Below, in pieces: positions 26,227-34,662 of a stretch of 64,000 bases of DNA. Both the position numbers and the translations under genes were made by a program. The notes beneath the pieces are model-generated. The model ran no database searches, had not been told where the DNA came from, and worked only from the letters and a program-made list of their open reading frames with translations. This stretch comes from Gemmatimonas sp. Its GTDB lineage: Bacteria; Gemmatimonadota; Gemmatimonadetes; Gemmatimonadales; Gemmatimonadaceae. Every line of letters starts with the position of its first letter. Positions within the stretch are counted from its first letter, which is position 1. The stretch is from assembly GCA_023910675.1 (NCBI GenBank), contig JAAVWC010000001.1, positions 124,001-188,000 on the forward strand, read 5' to 3'.

Positions 26227-26823
26227 ATGGCTCTTCGTTCCGTCCTTACCGTCGCCGCGCTGAGCCTGCTGCTCACCGCACCGGCGTGGGCGCAGGACCA
26301 CAGCATGCACCGCATGGGGCCCGAGATCGTGATCCCCAAGGGTGCCCTGTATACCAAAGCTGATGTGGAGTTCATGCAGGGCATGATCGCGCACCACGCG
26401 CAGGCGATCGTGATGGCCAAGATGGCCGAAACGAACAGCACCAATGCGCAGCTCCTCAAGCTGTCGCGCAAAATCGATCAATCGCAGGTGCCAGAGATTC
26501 AGATCATGCAGGACTGGCTGCGCCGCTATGAGCAGTTCGCGCCCGACACGTCATCGTGGCACGACATGCGGATGGACGGCATGCTCAGTGACGACGAACT
26601 CAAGGCCATGAGCCAGGCCAAAGGCGCGGCCTTCGATCGCCTCTTTTTGAATGGCATGATCAAGCATCACGCGGGCGCCATCAAAATGGTGGACGACCTG
26701 TTCAAGACACCAGGCGCCGGTCAGGAAGTCGACGCCAATGTGTTCGCCAACGATGTGGTGACGGCGCAGACCGCCGAGATCGGCATCATGAAGCGCTTGC
26801 TGGCGCAGTTGCCCGCCAAATGA
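26227..26823 (+). CDS. Secreted DUF305 (ferritin-like) protein
   Basis: A 198-residue exported protein (signal RSVLTVAALSLLLTAPAWAQ). The DUF305 four-helix pattern is clear from two repeats: VEFMQGMIAHHAQAIVMAKM (about 55-74) and RLFLNGMIKHHAGAIKMVDDL (about 140-160), each with the His-His pair thought to bind metal. It is 54 bases upstream of an LVIVD beta-propeller gene. Such pairs recur together and may act in metal handling or stress outside the cytoplasm; the real role is not known. Confidence 0.88.
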   Translation: MALRSVLTVAALSLLLTAPAWAQDHSMHRMGPEIVIPKGALYTKADVEFMQGMIAHHAQAIVMAKMAETNSTNAQLLKLSRKIDQSQVPEIQIMQDWLRRYEQFAPDTSSWHDMRMDGMLSDDELKAMSQAKGAAFDRLFLNGMIKHHAGAIKMVDDLFKTPGAGQEVDANVFANDVVTAQTAEIGIMKRLLAQLPAK

Positions 26824-26876
26824 CTCTCGTGCTCCCCTGTTCCCCCCGTTTCCCCTCCACCACCGGACGTAACCCC

Positions 26877-28715
26877 ATGCGCGTGATGCGTGGCTTGCTT
26901 CTCCTTGCGGCAACCGTCGCGGCGCCGATGCTCGCGTCGGCCCAGACGTTCCCGAGCAACAAGGACCCTCGCAGTACCCTCAAGCCCGGCCGGTACGACG
27001 CGGGTGTGGCCGAAAAGAACATGCGCCTCGTCTCGACGGTGCAGAAGGCGGCGCAGTTCGACACCGCGCGCGGGCTCACGTTCATCAATTCCGACCTCGC
27101 CTTCCGCGGCAACTACGTCTACCAGGCCAACTTCGCCGGCTTCACCATTTGGGATATCAACAACCCCGCCAAGCCGGTCATGACCGCGGCCGTCCGCTGC
27201 ATTACGTCGCAGGGCGATCCGACCATCTACGGCAACCTGCTCTTCCTCTCGGCTGAAGGGCCCGGTAACCGTAACGACTGCGGCGACGGCGGCGTGAAGG
27301 ATCCCAAGGATCACATGGCCGGCGTGCGCATCTTCGACGTGAGCGATCCGAAGGCGCCCAAGCTGATCAAGAACGTGCAGACGTGCAAAGGCTCGCACAC
27401 GCACACGCTGGTCCCCAGCCCGACGAACAAGAACATCATTTACCTCTACGTGTCGGGCCAGCAGGCCGCGCGTCCGGAAACGGAACTCGCCGGCTGCAAG
27501 AACGGCAACGACCCCGCCGATCCGACCAACTCGCTGTATCAGCTCGACATCATCAAGATCGCGCTCGATCACCCGGAGCGCGCTGAAGTCATTCCGGGCG
27601 CTCGTGTTTTTACGGGACTCGGTGGCGCCGGTGAGTGCAGGCAGTTCTGCGAGCCGGTCAATCCCCGCGCTGCGGGTCGGGCGCCTCGCCCGGCGCCGGT
27701 GGCTGGTATGCCCGACGGGCCGCGCAACTGCCACGACGTGACGGCGTATCCCGCGCTCAACCTGCTCGCGGCATCGTGCTCCACGCACTCCATCCTCGTC
27801 GACATCAGCAACCCCGAGAAGCCGTTCCGTATCGACGCGCTCGCCGACACGAACAACTATCAGGGCCGACACACTGCGGCGTTCAGCAACGACGGCAAGA
27901 AGCTCATTCAGACCGACGAATGGGGCGGCGGCACGGGCCCCATGTGCCAGGCCTCCAGCATGATCGAGCTGGGCGGCAACACGGTCATTACGCTCGACGC
28001 GAAGAAAAAGCAGGCGCAGCGCGCGTACTTCAAGCTGCCGTCGGCGCAGGCGGCCGAAGAGAACTGCGTGTCGCACAACGGCGGCATCATTCCCGTGCCG
28101 GGGCGCGATCTGTATGTGCAGGGCTGGTATCAGGGCGGCGTGAGCATCATGGACTTCAGCGATGCCGACAGGGCCTTCGAAGTCGGCTACTTCGATCGTG
28201 GCTCCATCGATCCGCCGCGCCCCGTCGACGTGCCGTCGGCCGCGGCGTCCAGCATGAACCCCAACGTGCGTGGTGGCGGCAACGTCATCGGCGGCTCGTG
28301 GGGCGCGTATTACTGGAACGGCCTCATCTTCTCGTCCGAACTCGACCGTGGCATGGACATTCTCGAGCTCACGCCGAGTGCTGAACTCACGGCCAACGAA
28401 ATCGCCGCAGCGAAGCTGGTCACATTCACCGAGTACAACCCGCAGAGCCAGCCCAAGATGGTGTGGCCGGCCGCCTTCGTGGTGGTGCGGTCGTACCTCG
28501 ACCAGCTGGTGCGTGGCCAAGGCCTCGCGAGTGCGCGCACTTCGGCCATCGACGCCGCTCTCACCTCCGCCGAAGCAAAGACGGGCCGGGCCCGCGCGGC
28601 TGCGCTGACGGCGCTCGCCGCAGAAGTCACGAAGGACGTCGCCGGTGCCAAGGACGCGGCACGCACGCGTGCGATGGCCGGTGAAATTCGTCGGCTCGCC
28701 GCTGCGACGAAGTAA
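26877..28715 (+). CDS. Secreted LVIVD-repeat beta-propeller protein
   Basis: A 612-residue exported protein (MRGLLLLAATVAAPMLASAQ). Repeated blades of the LVIVD type are visible: GNYVYQANFAGFTIWDINNPAKP (about 80-102), AGVRIFDVSDPKAPKLIKNV (about 141-160), HSILVDISNPEKPFRI, and GGVSIMDFSDADRAFEVGYF, consistent with a seven-bladed propeller. Several cysteines suggest periplasmic disulfides. The C-terminal 80 residues are an Ala-rich helical region. Operon with the DUF305 gene; a strong terminator follows. The ligand is unknown. Confidence 0.87.
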   Translation: MRVMRGLLLLAATVAAPMLASAQTFPSNKDPRSTLKPGRYDAGVAEKNMRLVSTVQKAAQFDTARGLTFINSDLAFRGNYVYQANFAGFTIWDINNPAKPVMTAAVRCITSQGDPTIYGNLLFLSAEGPGNRNDCGDGGVKDPKDHMAGVRIFDVSDPKAPKLIKNVQTCKGSHTHTLVPSPTNKNIIYLYVSGQQAARPETELAGCKNGNDPADPTNSLYQLDIIKIALDHPERAEVIPGARVFTGLGGAGECRQFCEPVNPRAAGRAPRPAPVAGMPDGPRNCHDVTAYPALNLLAASCSTHSILVDISNPEKPFRIDALADTNNYQGRHTAAFSNDGKKLIQTDEWGGGTGPMCQASSMIELGGNTVITLDAKKKQAQRAYFKLPSAQAAEENCVSHNGGIIPVPGRDLYVQGWYQGGVSIMDFSDADRAFEVGYFDRGSIDPPRPVDVPSAAASSMNPNVRGGGNVIGGSWGAYYWNGLIFSSELDRGMDILELTPSAELTANEIAAAKLVTFTEYNPQSQPKMVWPAAFVVVRSYLDQLVRGQGLASARTSAIDAALTSAEAKTGRARAAALTALAAEVTKDVAGAKDAARTRAMAGEIRRLAAATK

Positions 28716-28748
28716 TCGCGTCACGTCGCACCGCAGCGCCGTACCACA

Positions 28749-28790
28749 CAAAGGGCGCTCCCGACATGGGGGCGCCCTTTGTTGTTGTTG
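28749..28790 (+). terminator. Rho-independent terminator
   Basis: Stem CAAAGGGCGC (28749-28758) with its complement at 28772-28781. The inner TCCC/GGGG pairs, one of them a wobble, extend it to about 14 pairs around a 5-base loop; a T-rich tail TTTGTTGTTGTTG follows. It ends the DUF305-LVIVD operon and may also serve the convergent M28 gene. Confidence 0.85.
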
Positions 28791-28810
28791 CAGTCACCAC
28801 GCGACCGTGG

Positions 28811-30211
28811 CTACTTCTTGACCTGCACTTCCTGCATGCGCCGGTTTGCCGAGACGTACGCGCTGATGAGGCTTTCGTGCCCGTCCGCGTTTACTGCCGC
28901 CACGCCGAACACGTAGTCGTCGATCGACACATTGGGCAGCTGAAAGCGCGTCACATTGCCCACGTACTGCGAACGCTCCCAGTCGTTGCTCCACGTGTTG
29001 CGCCAGTACACGCGATACCCGGCCGCGCCAGCAGACGCCTCCCACTGCAGCGCCGCATCGTACCCTGACGTCCCGCGGCTGATCGTCGGCGTGCCACCAC
29101 CGGTCGTCACCTTGGGCGCCGCTGGCGCAAGCGCAAGCGACGCCGCTGCGGCCGCATTCACGCGGGTGTTCTGCGCGAGATACCGGAAGTCCATCCCCTC
29201 CGGCTTGTCCTCGGCGTTGTGCTGGCGCTGGTAGTTCTCATTGGCTTCGCGAAACACCACCGCCGGGAAATCGAACGCCGTGAACGACGAGTGATCGCTG
29301 CCACGTCCAAATCGATCTTCGCGCGCCATGAGACGAATCGTGTGCGACGGCACATAGATGCCAGCCAGCCGCGCGATGTAGCGCGCCAGCGAGCGGTTCA
29401 TCGAGTCTTCGGGGCCGAGCGAGTAGATGCGCACGCTCTCCGCGTCGATGATGCCGTTGCCACCGAGGCTGCTGCCGACAATATCGTTGTTGAAGTTGGC
29501 GGTGACCGTCGACTTGGCCGCCGCGAGGTTCTGCGCGTGCACCATAGCGCCAATGAGCCCCTGCTCTTCGCCGGCCCACGTGACGAACACCAGCGTCGCG
29601 TCGAACTCGAGCCCGCTGTTGGCAAAGACGCGCGCGAGTTCGAGGGTGAGCGACGTGCCGCTGCCGTCGTCGTTCGCGCCGGGGGCATCGGCGTTGTGGT
29701 CCATCTCGGCGCGCATCTGCGCGTCACCACCGGCAGCGCCCGCACCAGCTTCGGTGCGCGCCCCCGCGCCGGCGCCCGGATTATTGGGCGCATTGCCGCG
29801 CGGATTCACCGAGTCGTAGTGCCCCGAGAGGTAAATGCGGCGATCGGTTTTGCCGGGAAGGATGGCCACGACATTCACCAACTCGACGTCGCGTGTAATG
29901 CGCCCCTGCTTCGGCAACATGTGGCGATCGAACGCGACCTGCAGCTTGGGGCTCGCCTTGCGAAACTCCTCGAAGATCCAGCGGCGCGCGGCGCCGATGC
30001 CGCGCGTGGTCGAGAGGGTGTCGGAGAGCGTGGAGCGGGTACCGAAGCTGGCGAGCTTGGTGGCCGTCGCCTGCAGTCTCTCGGGCGACACACTCGCGAC
30101 GAGGGCGGCCACACGCGGGTCGGAGGCGCCTTGGGCGGCCGTTGCCTGGGCGGGAAGGAGCGCCGGCGTCAGCAGCAGACCTACAGCGACGGCGCGAAGG
30201 GCGCGGGACAT
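28811..30211 (-). CDS. Secreted M28 metallopeptidase with C-terminal fibronectin III-like domain
   Basis: A 466-residue exported zinc aminopeptidase. Signal peptide SRALRAVAVGLLLTPALLPAQA. Zinc ligands in order: His in SGHYDS (about 144), Asp in APGANDDGSG (about 190), the Glu pair in WAGEEQG, Asp in NNDIVG and His in QRQHNAEDK. The insertion rich in Gly/Ala (about 155-180) is flexible. The last 100 residues (YDAALQWEASAGAAGYRVYWRN...) are a fibronectin type III-like module. A GAGAGG sequence sits in front of the ATG at 30209-30211. It releases amino acids from peptides outside the cytoplasm. Confidence 0.92.
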   Translation of the reverse strand: MSRALRAVAVGLLLTPALLPAQATAAQGASDPRVAALVASVSPERLQATATKLASFGTRSTLSDTLSTTRGIGAARRWIFEEFRKASPKLQVAFDRHMLPKQGRITRDVELVNVVAILPGKTDRRIYLSGHYDSVNPRGNAPNNPGAGAGARTEAGAGAAGGDAQMRAEMDHNADAPGANDDGSGTSLTLELARVFANSGLEFDATLVFVTWAGEEQGLIGAMVHAQNLAAAKSTVTANFNNDIVGSSLGGNGIIDAESVRIYSLGPEDSMNRSLARYIARLAGIYVPSHTIRLMAREDRFGRGSDHSSFTAFDFPAVVFREANENYQRQHNAEDKPEGMDFRYLAQNTRVNAAAAASLALAPAAPKVTTGGGTPTISRGTSGYDAALQWEASAGAAGYRVYWRNTWSNDWERSQYVGNVTRFQLPNVSIDDYVFGVAAVNADGHESLISAYVSANRRMQEVQVKK

Positions 30212-30290
30212 CGAGAAACCTCTCGGACAGGGGGGGCGGAACGACACGCGAAGGGGCAATGATAGTACCCGGCAAGCGCCCCCGCCGTTG

Positions 30291-30337
30291 ATGATGTCTT
30301 GACATCATTGTATTGATGCATTAGCATCATTTGATGC
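30291..30337 (+). promoter_or_regulatory. vapBC promoter with two palindromic operators; predicted leaderless start
   Basis: A consensus -35 TTGACA (30299-30304) is followed, after 17 bases, by TAGCAT (30322-30327), a fair -10. Two palindromes overlap these boxes: ATGATGTC-TT-GACATCAT (30291-30308) and TGATGC-ATTA-GCATCA (30314-30329); a half-site TGATGC lies at 30332-30337 across the start codon. The predicted transcription start falls at or next to the antitoxin ATG (30334), so the message is probably leaderless. This is the expected autorepression layout of a toxin-antitoxin operon. Confidence 0.72.
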
Positions 30338-30594
30338 GCACCACGGTCGATCTCGATCCTAAGCTCCTCGAGCAGCTCCGCCTGGAGGCGGTGCGCCGAG
30401 GCACGTCGGTGAAGGCGCTGCTCAACAGCGTCATCCGGGCGGGCTTGGCGGCGCGGATTGCCGAACCGGTGGCCACGTATCGGGTGCCGACCGTGTCGTT
30501 GGGTGCGCCGCGGGCCAATCTCGATCACGCGCTGCAGTTGGCCGCGGTGCTCGAGGACGAAGAGCACGTGCGCGAGCTGCATCTGCGGAAGTGA
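30334..30594 (+). CDS. vapB: VapB-like antitoxin
   Basis: An 86-residue protein. The N-terminal RTTVDLDPKLLEQLRLEAVRRGTSVKALLNSVIRAGL is a ribbon-helix-helix/CopG-like DNA-binding domain (about 1-45). The acidic C-terminal tail (ALQLAAVLEDEEHVRELHLRK) should wrap the toxin. It lies directly upstream of the PIN toxin and just behind palindromic operators it probably binds. The ATG at 30334 is chosen over a TTG three bases earlier. Confidence 0.82.
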   Translation: MRTTVDLDPKLLEQLRLEAVRRGTSVKALLNSVIRAGLAARIAEPVATYRVPTVSLGAPRANLDHALQLAAVLEDEEHVRELHLRK

Positions 30595-30604
30595 TATCGC
30601 GCTG

Positions 30605-31039
30605 ATGCGTGTCGTCGACCTGAACCTGCTCATCTACGCTGTCAACCGTGATGCACCACAGCACGCGCCGGCGCGTGACTGGCTGGAGGCGCGCCTTGGC
30701 GGCGACGAGACCATCGGGCTGAGTTGGGTGGTGGTCCTGGGGTTTCTGCGCCTGGTCACCAGCAGTCGCGTGTTCGAGACCCCCATACCCGTGACGCGTG
30801 CCATGGCACTCGTCGACGAATGGCTCGCCCATCCCAATGTTGAGCTGATTGTGCCCGGCGAACACCACTGGAGTATTCTGCGGGCGTTGCTTGCGGAAAG
30901 CGGTAGCGCAGGCAACCTGAGCACCGATGCGCATCTCGCCGCGCTGGCCATCGAGCATGGCGCCGAGCTGGAATCAGCCGATGCCGACTTCGCACGGTTT
31001 CGCGGCGTACGCTGGTCCAATCCGTTGACGTCAGGATAG
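30605..31039 (+). CDS. vapC: VapC-like PIN-domain toxin RNase
   Basis: A 144-residue PIN domain. It begins MRVVDLNLLIYAVNRDAPQH with the first catalytic Asp at position 5, and has TDAHLAALAIEHGAEL (about 106-121) and SADADFARFRGVRW, giving the later acidic residues. The usual middle Glu is replaced in LGFLRL, as is common in this PIN subgroup. Ten bases behind vapB. VapC toxins cut tRNA or rRNA; the target here is unknown. Confidence 0.87.
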   Translation: MRVVDLNLLIYAVNRDAPQHAPARDWLEARLGGDETIGLSWVVVLGFLRLVTSSRVFETPIPVTRAMALVDEWLAHPNVELIVPGEHHWSILRALLAESGSAGNLSTDAHLAALAIEHGAELESADADFARFRGVRWSNPLTSG

Positions 31040-31069
31040 GCGGGCGCGGGCGAGATAAGGGTGCGCGGC

Positions 31070-31879
31070 TTACCGGTTGCCCCACTCCTTGAGCATTGCA
31101 TCGAGGTTAAGATCGGGCGCCAAGAAGCAGCCATGGCCGTGACCGTGCAGCACACGCATGTCGGCGTTGGGAACGCGCGCCGACATGTAGGTGGCTTGCT
31201 CCACCGATGGAATGAGGTGATCCTCATCGGCGGCGAGGAACAACGTGGGCACGCGGATGCCGTTCAGCTGATCACGCAGATCGTACTGTGTCAGGATGCG
31301 CAGCCGGTTGATGTAGCCGCGTCGCGTCGTGGCGCGGGTCAACAACAGAAAACGCTTGATCTCGTCACGATGCGTGTGCGACGAGTGGAGGCGCGACGCC
31401 GTGAGCCGCCGAACAATTCGCATGGTGCCCCAGGGTACGAGGCTCGCCGCGGTGATGGCGGCGTACAATTTGATCTTCGGCGTGATGCGCGAGAACGAAT
31501 TCAGGATAACGAGCGCCCTGATGCGTTGCGGATATGCCAGCGCGAAACTCATGGCGAGTGCGCCCCCGAACGATTCCCCAACCACGATCGCCGGCGCACT
31601 ATCGGGCACCGCATCATCCAGGTGGCGCGCCACCTCGGCCACCAGGCTGTCCATGCTGAGCGCGTCATCGCGTAGCCGGAAGGTGATCACGCGAAACCGA
31701 TGCGCCAGCAGCCGAGCTTGTCGGTAGAACAACAGCCCCGTGCCGTCGAGTCCGGGGATATAAATCAGTGGTGGCCCTTGGCCCTGAACGTGACAATGTT
31801 CAGGGTGGTGCGCCGCGGGAACAATGCGCCCTCGCTCGCCCACCGGTGCGCGTTCCGTTTCCTCATGCGCCTGATTCAA
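31070..31879 (-). CDS. Alpha/beta hydrolase
   Basis: A roughly 269-residue hydrolase. The fold shows in PLIYIPGLDGTG (oxyanion region), VVGESFGGALAMSFAL (nucleophile elbow GESFGG), VPTLFLAADEDHLIPS (acid Asp) and HGHGHGCFLAPD (catalytic His). No signal peptide. The proposed TTG start (31877-31879) overlaps the first base of the divergent acyltransferase gene, and the N-terminal 25 residues look non-conserved, so the start may lie further inside, for example a GTG at 31841-31843. Confidence 0.78.
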   Translation of the reverse strand: MNQAHEETERAPVGERGRIVPAAHHPEHCHVQGQGPPLIYIPGLDGTGLLFYRQARLLAHRFRVITFRLRDDALSMDSLVAEVARHLDDAVPDSAPAIVVGESFGGALAMSFALAYPQRIRALVILNSFSRITPKIKLYAAITAASLVPWGTMRIVRRLTASRLHSSHTHRDEIKRFLLLTRATTRRGYINRLRILTQYDLRDQLNGIRVPTLFLAADEDHLIPSVEQATYMSARVPNADMRVLHGHGHGCFLAPDLNLDAMLKEWGNR

Positions 31880-32589
31880 TGACTGCGACCTCGCATGGTA
31901 GGGCTCGGTTTCTGTGGGCTGCGCTGTCGGTGGTGTTCGTGGAAACGATCATCACCGGCCTCGCGCTCGCGCCTGCAGTGCTGTTCATACATTGGCAGTC
32001 AACGTGGCCGTTGTCCACATGGCTCCGACTGGCGTTGGCCTCACTGGCCTTCGTGCCGGTGTATCTGGCGTGCGCCTGCTCGCTCATGCTGTACTCCGCG
32101 CTTGCCACGAAGGTGCTGGGTTGGCGCACGCCGGCCAATGTGGAACTGCCGCTCGGAGACTTCAGTTGGCCAGTGCTGAACTGGGGACGCTACCTCATGA
32201 CCATTCATGTGGTGCGCATCTTCGCCGGCCCGGCATTCCGGTCGACCACGATCTGGAACTGGTACATGCGCCTCAACGGCGCGCGAGTCGGCCGCAACGT
32301 GTGGGTGAACAGTCTCTCACTCATGGACCACAACCTGCTCGAGTTTGCCGACGGCGTGGTCATCGGCTCCGACGCGCACGTGTCGGGTCATGTGGTCGAG
32401 CGCGGCATCCTGAAAACCGCTGCGGTGCGACTCGACCGCAATACCCTTGTTGGCATCGGCAGCGTGGTGGGCATCGGCGTGGAGTCTGGCGCTGACGTGC
32501 AAGTGGGCGCGTTATCCGTGGTCCCGAAGTTCGCGACACTCGAGGCCGGTGGTGTGTACGTTGGCGTGCCCGTGGTGAGAGTGCACTGA
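31879..32589 (+). CDS. Membrane-anchored hexapeptide-repeat acyltransferase
   Basis: A 236-residue protein with two N-terminal membrane helices (about 10-35 and 48-72), then a left-handed beta-helix of hexapeptide repeats: RLNGARVGRNVWVNSLSLMDHNLLEFADGVVIGSDAHVSGH and NTLVGIGSVVGIGVESGADVQVGALSVV. The layout resembles the acyltransferase region found at the ends of some non-ribosomal peptide synthetase-related proteins. It likely acetylates or acylates a membrane-linked substrate. It shares its start region with the divergent hydrolase, so the two may be co-regulated. Confidence 0.75.
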   Translation: MTATSHGRARFLWAALSVVFVETIITGLALAPAVLFIHWQSTWPLSTWLRLALASLAFVPVYLACACSLMLYSALATKVLGWRTPANVELPLGDFSWPVLNWGRYLMTIHVVRIFAGPAFRSTTIWNWYMRLNGARVGRNVWVNSLSLMDHNLLEFADGVVIGSDAHVSGHVVERGILKTAAVRLDRNTLVGIGSVVGIGVESGADVQVGALSVVPKFATLEAGGVYVGVPVVRVH

Positions 32590-32652
32590 GGGGGAGCGTG
32601 GGCAGTCCGAGCAGCACCGGGCAGCACCAACCAATACGACAATACGACTACC

Positions 32653-33693
32653 TCACTCCGGAAACAGCGCCCGCCGACCGTTGGCCGACGTAAACATTCC
32701 GCCATTCGAATGACCGACGCCGGTTACGGTCACGAGCTTGTGCGCATGACCGGGGTATACCGTGTTCATGTAGTCCATGAGCGTGAGCCCGCGCGAGTAC
32801 CGCCGTGCGCCTTGCAGGTTGGCCCCACAGCTTACGTCGAGATCGGCGGTGAGTGTATCGGCAGTCCCGAGCAAGACCGTCACATCGCGTTGGGTGAGGT
32901 TCTGCCGGACCGCGGCCATGGACGGTGCATTGGCGTACGTGTTGCGGTTCTGCAATCCGTAGTGCCAGTCGTCATAGTCGGCGCAATCGGTTCGTGAGGC
33001 GGGCACCGTGAAGGCGCGGCCATTGGCGCGCTCGGGGCCGAGGTATAGCCACGTCGAGGGATTAGCCGCGACGAACTGCACGGCAATGCCCGTATTGAGC
33101 GTTGCCGTACGACTCGTTGCGGCCAATCGATGCACCAGCTGTGCCCCTGCCGAATGTCCCGCGATCGTAACGCGCGTCAACCGCGGGAATCGCGCTCGAT
33201 TCCCCAACGCGGCGACGATGCTGTCAACGACCGCATACGCGCTGATGCGTGGCAACGGCCCGGTGCTGCTCGACAGATCGCCTTGCCGCCATCCGCTGCT
33301 TGTCCAGACTGGTTCGTCGCTGGCCGGACTGTCATCGGCGGTGATGAAGCGTGGCGCGAGGACGATGGTGCTGGGGACGCGATTGGCCAACCGCACGGCA
33401 TCCATCATGGTGGCGAAGTAGTCGTCGGCATTGCGATCGGTGCCATGCACCACCACGACGGCCTGCGTGACCAGGGAATCACCGGCGCCCAGCGAATAGC
33501 TCTGATAACTGCGCACAAAGCGGCCCGGTGTGACTTCGATGCGCGCTGCGCACAGCGAGGTCGCAACCGCACACGCCTGTCGGGTGGACGTTGGCGTGGT
33601 GGGCGACGAGAGCGGCTCGCTTCCACACGCGACGACGGCGAATTTGAGGATCGCGAGAGCGACGGATCGTGGTGTGCCCCTGGGCCCCGGCAT
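32653..33693 (-). CDS. Alpha/beta hydrolase lipoprotein
   Basis: A 346-residue exported hydrolase. The N-terminus ALAILKFAVVACGS gives a lipobox-like cysteine near residue 23. VVVVHGTDRNADDYFATMM holds the oxyanion region and VTIAGHSAGAQLVHRLA the nucleophile elbow GHSAG. VLLGTADTLTADL and TGVGHSNGGM (catalytic His) complete the triad. It resembles poly(hydroxyalkanoate)-depolymerase/esterase-like secreted enzymes; the substrate is unknown. The start ATG at 33691-33693 lies 11 bases beyond the stop of the coiled-coil gene. Confidence 0.78.
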   Translation of the reverse strand: MPGPRGTPRSVALAILKFAVVACGSEPLSSPTTPTSTRQACAVATSLCAARIEVTPGRFVRSYQSYSLGAGDSLVTQAVVVVHGTDRNADDYFATMMDAVRLANRVPSTIVLAPRFITADDSPASDEPVWTSSGWRQGDLSSSTGPLPRISAYAVVDSIVAALGNRARFPRLTRVTIAGHSAGAQLVHRLAATSRTATLNTGIAVQFVAANPSTWLYLGPERANGRAFTVPASRTDCADYDDWHYGLQNRNTYANAPSMAAVRQNLTQRDVTVLLGTADTLTADLDVSCGANLQGARRYSRGLTLMDYMNTVYPGHAHKLVTVTGVGHSNGGMFTSANGRRALFPE

Positions 33694-33704
33694 CAGCGCA
33701 GCAC

Positions 33705-34397
33705 TCAGCGTCTCCCCAGTTCGTCGGCACTCCGCGCGAGCGGAACCGCCACCGGTTCGCCTCCGCGCTCTGCGCGTTCCGCCAGCAGCTTGGTCACGTA
33801 GCGCTGCCCTTCGGACATGCGCTCCATTTCGACGGCAATGGTGTCGACTGCTTGTTCGACTCGCTCGAGACGCCGCGCATCGTCGGGGTTAGCTCCGGAC
33901 TCCGGGCGCGTCGTGGTACGCTTCCAGATGAGACGCGCCACCGCGATCGCGATGGGCATGCCGATGCACACAATGGCCGCCAACGCCGCGATGAAGATCT
34001 TCTCCTGCGCCGACGACAAATTCGGGTCGAAGGGAATGCCCGGCAGCTCCGGCGGCACGCCGATTTCCGTAAACGTCGGCTGCGCACCGACTCCCGCCAG
34101 CTGATTCTCGACGCGTTCGAGCGCTTCTTCGGCGTCAGCGCGGCGTCCCTCGAGTCCGGTGAGCCGCAGCTGATTCGATGGCATGAGCGGCGCGGAACCC
34201 GGCGCGTTCATCTCCGCCTTTACGGCCTCGATTTCCTTGGTCAGCGACGCAACGCGCGCCTTGAGCATCTGCGCTTGCACCGTGAGCGCCGCGGTCGTTT
34301 CTGCGTCCCCCTGCCCCAGGACGGTCACGCCGTTGGTGCCGATCTGAATACGCATGTCACCGGGGGGCGCCGGCGGCGCGGGCTGGAATGAAGTCAT
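33705..34397 (-). CDS. Coiled-coil protein with one membrane helix
   Basis: A 230-residue protein I cannot assign. Residues 30-105 form a heptad-like coiled coil (QAQMLKARVASLTKEIEAVKAEM ... EEALERVENQLAGV). A membrane helix follows at about 135-158 (EKIFIAALAAIVCIGMPIAIAVARLIW). Behind it lies a second helical stretch (RRLERVEQAVDTIAVEMERMSEGQRYVTKLLAER). It is probably an inner-membrane scaffold or stress protein. Cotranscribed with the downstream hydrolase. Confidence 0.62.
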   Translation of the reverse strand: MTSFQPAPPAPPGDMRIQIGTNGVTVLGQGDAETTAALTVQAQMLKARVASLTKEIEAVKAEMNAPGSAPLMPSNQLRLTGLEGRRADAEEALERVENQLAGVGAQPTFTEIGVPPELPGIPFDPNLSSAQEKIFIAALAAIVCIGMPIAIAVARLIWKRTTTRPESGANPDDARRLERVEQAVDTIAVEMERMSEGQRYVTKLLAERAERGGEPVAVPLARSADELGRR

Positions 34398-34455
34398 GCC
34401 TCAACCTACGCCACGGCGCGGCAGGGCGTTTCAGCCGGCGCCCGTGCGCCGGTGT

Positions 34456-34662
34456 TCAGGCAGCGCCGGCGTCGATTTCTTCGATCCGGACATGCGGCAG
34501 ACGCGCCGTGGTTGCCGCATGCTCGATGGTCATGCTCGCCACGTTTCCCGCTTTGTCGAAGTCGACGAACACATGTTCGCTGATTTCTCGCGTTTCCTCG
34601 ACGGCAGCGTCAGAAAACTCGAGGAGCGCCGTATCGGTGTCCTTGAGGTATTTGACGTTCAT
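34456..34662 (-). CDS. DUF2283 protein
   Basis: A 68-residue protein matching DUF2283: MNVKYLKDTDTALLEFSDAAVEETREISEHVFVDFDKAGNVASMTIEHA. A good ribosome-binding site (GGAGG) lies upstream. The start overlaps the upstream gene's stop as ATGA (34659-34662), so it is coupled. DUF2283 proteins are often paired with a small gene of the type seen upstream; a toxin-antitoxin role has been guessed for such pairs and here is inference only. Confidence 0.85.
   Translation of the reverse strand: MNVKYLKDTDTALLEFSDAAVEETREISEHVFVDFDKAGNVASMTIEHAATTARLPHVRIEEIDAGAA

Noticed and set aside
26721-28751. 676-codon minus-strand frame over the LVIVD gene
   Set aside because: Antisense shadow of a gene with a signal peptide and repeated LVIVD blades.
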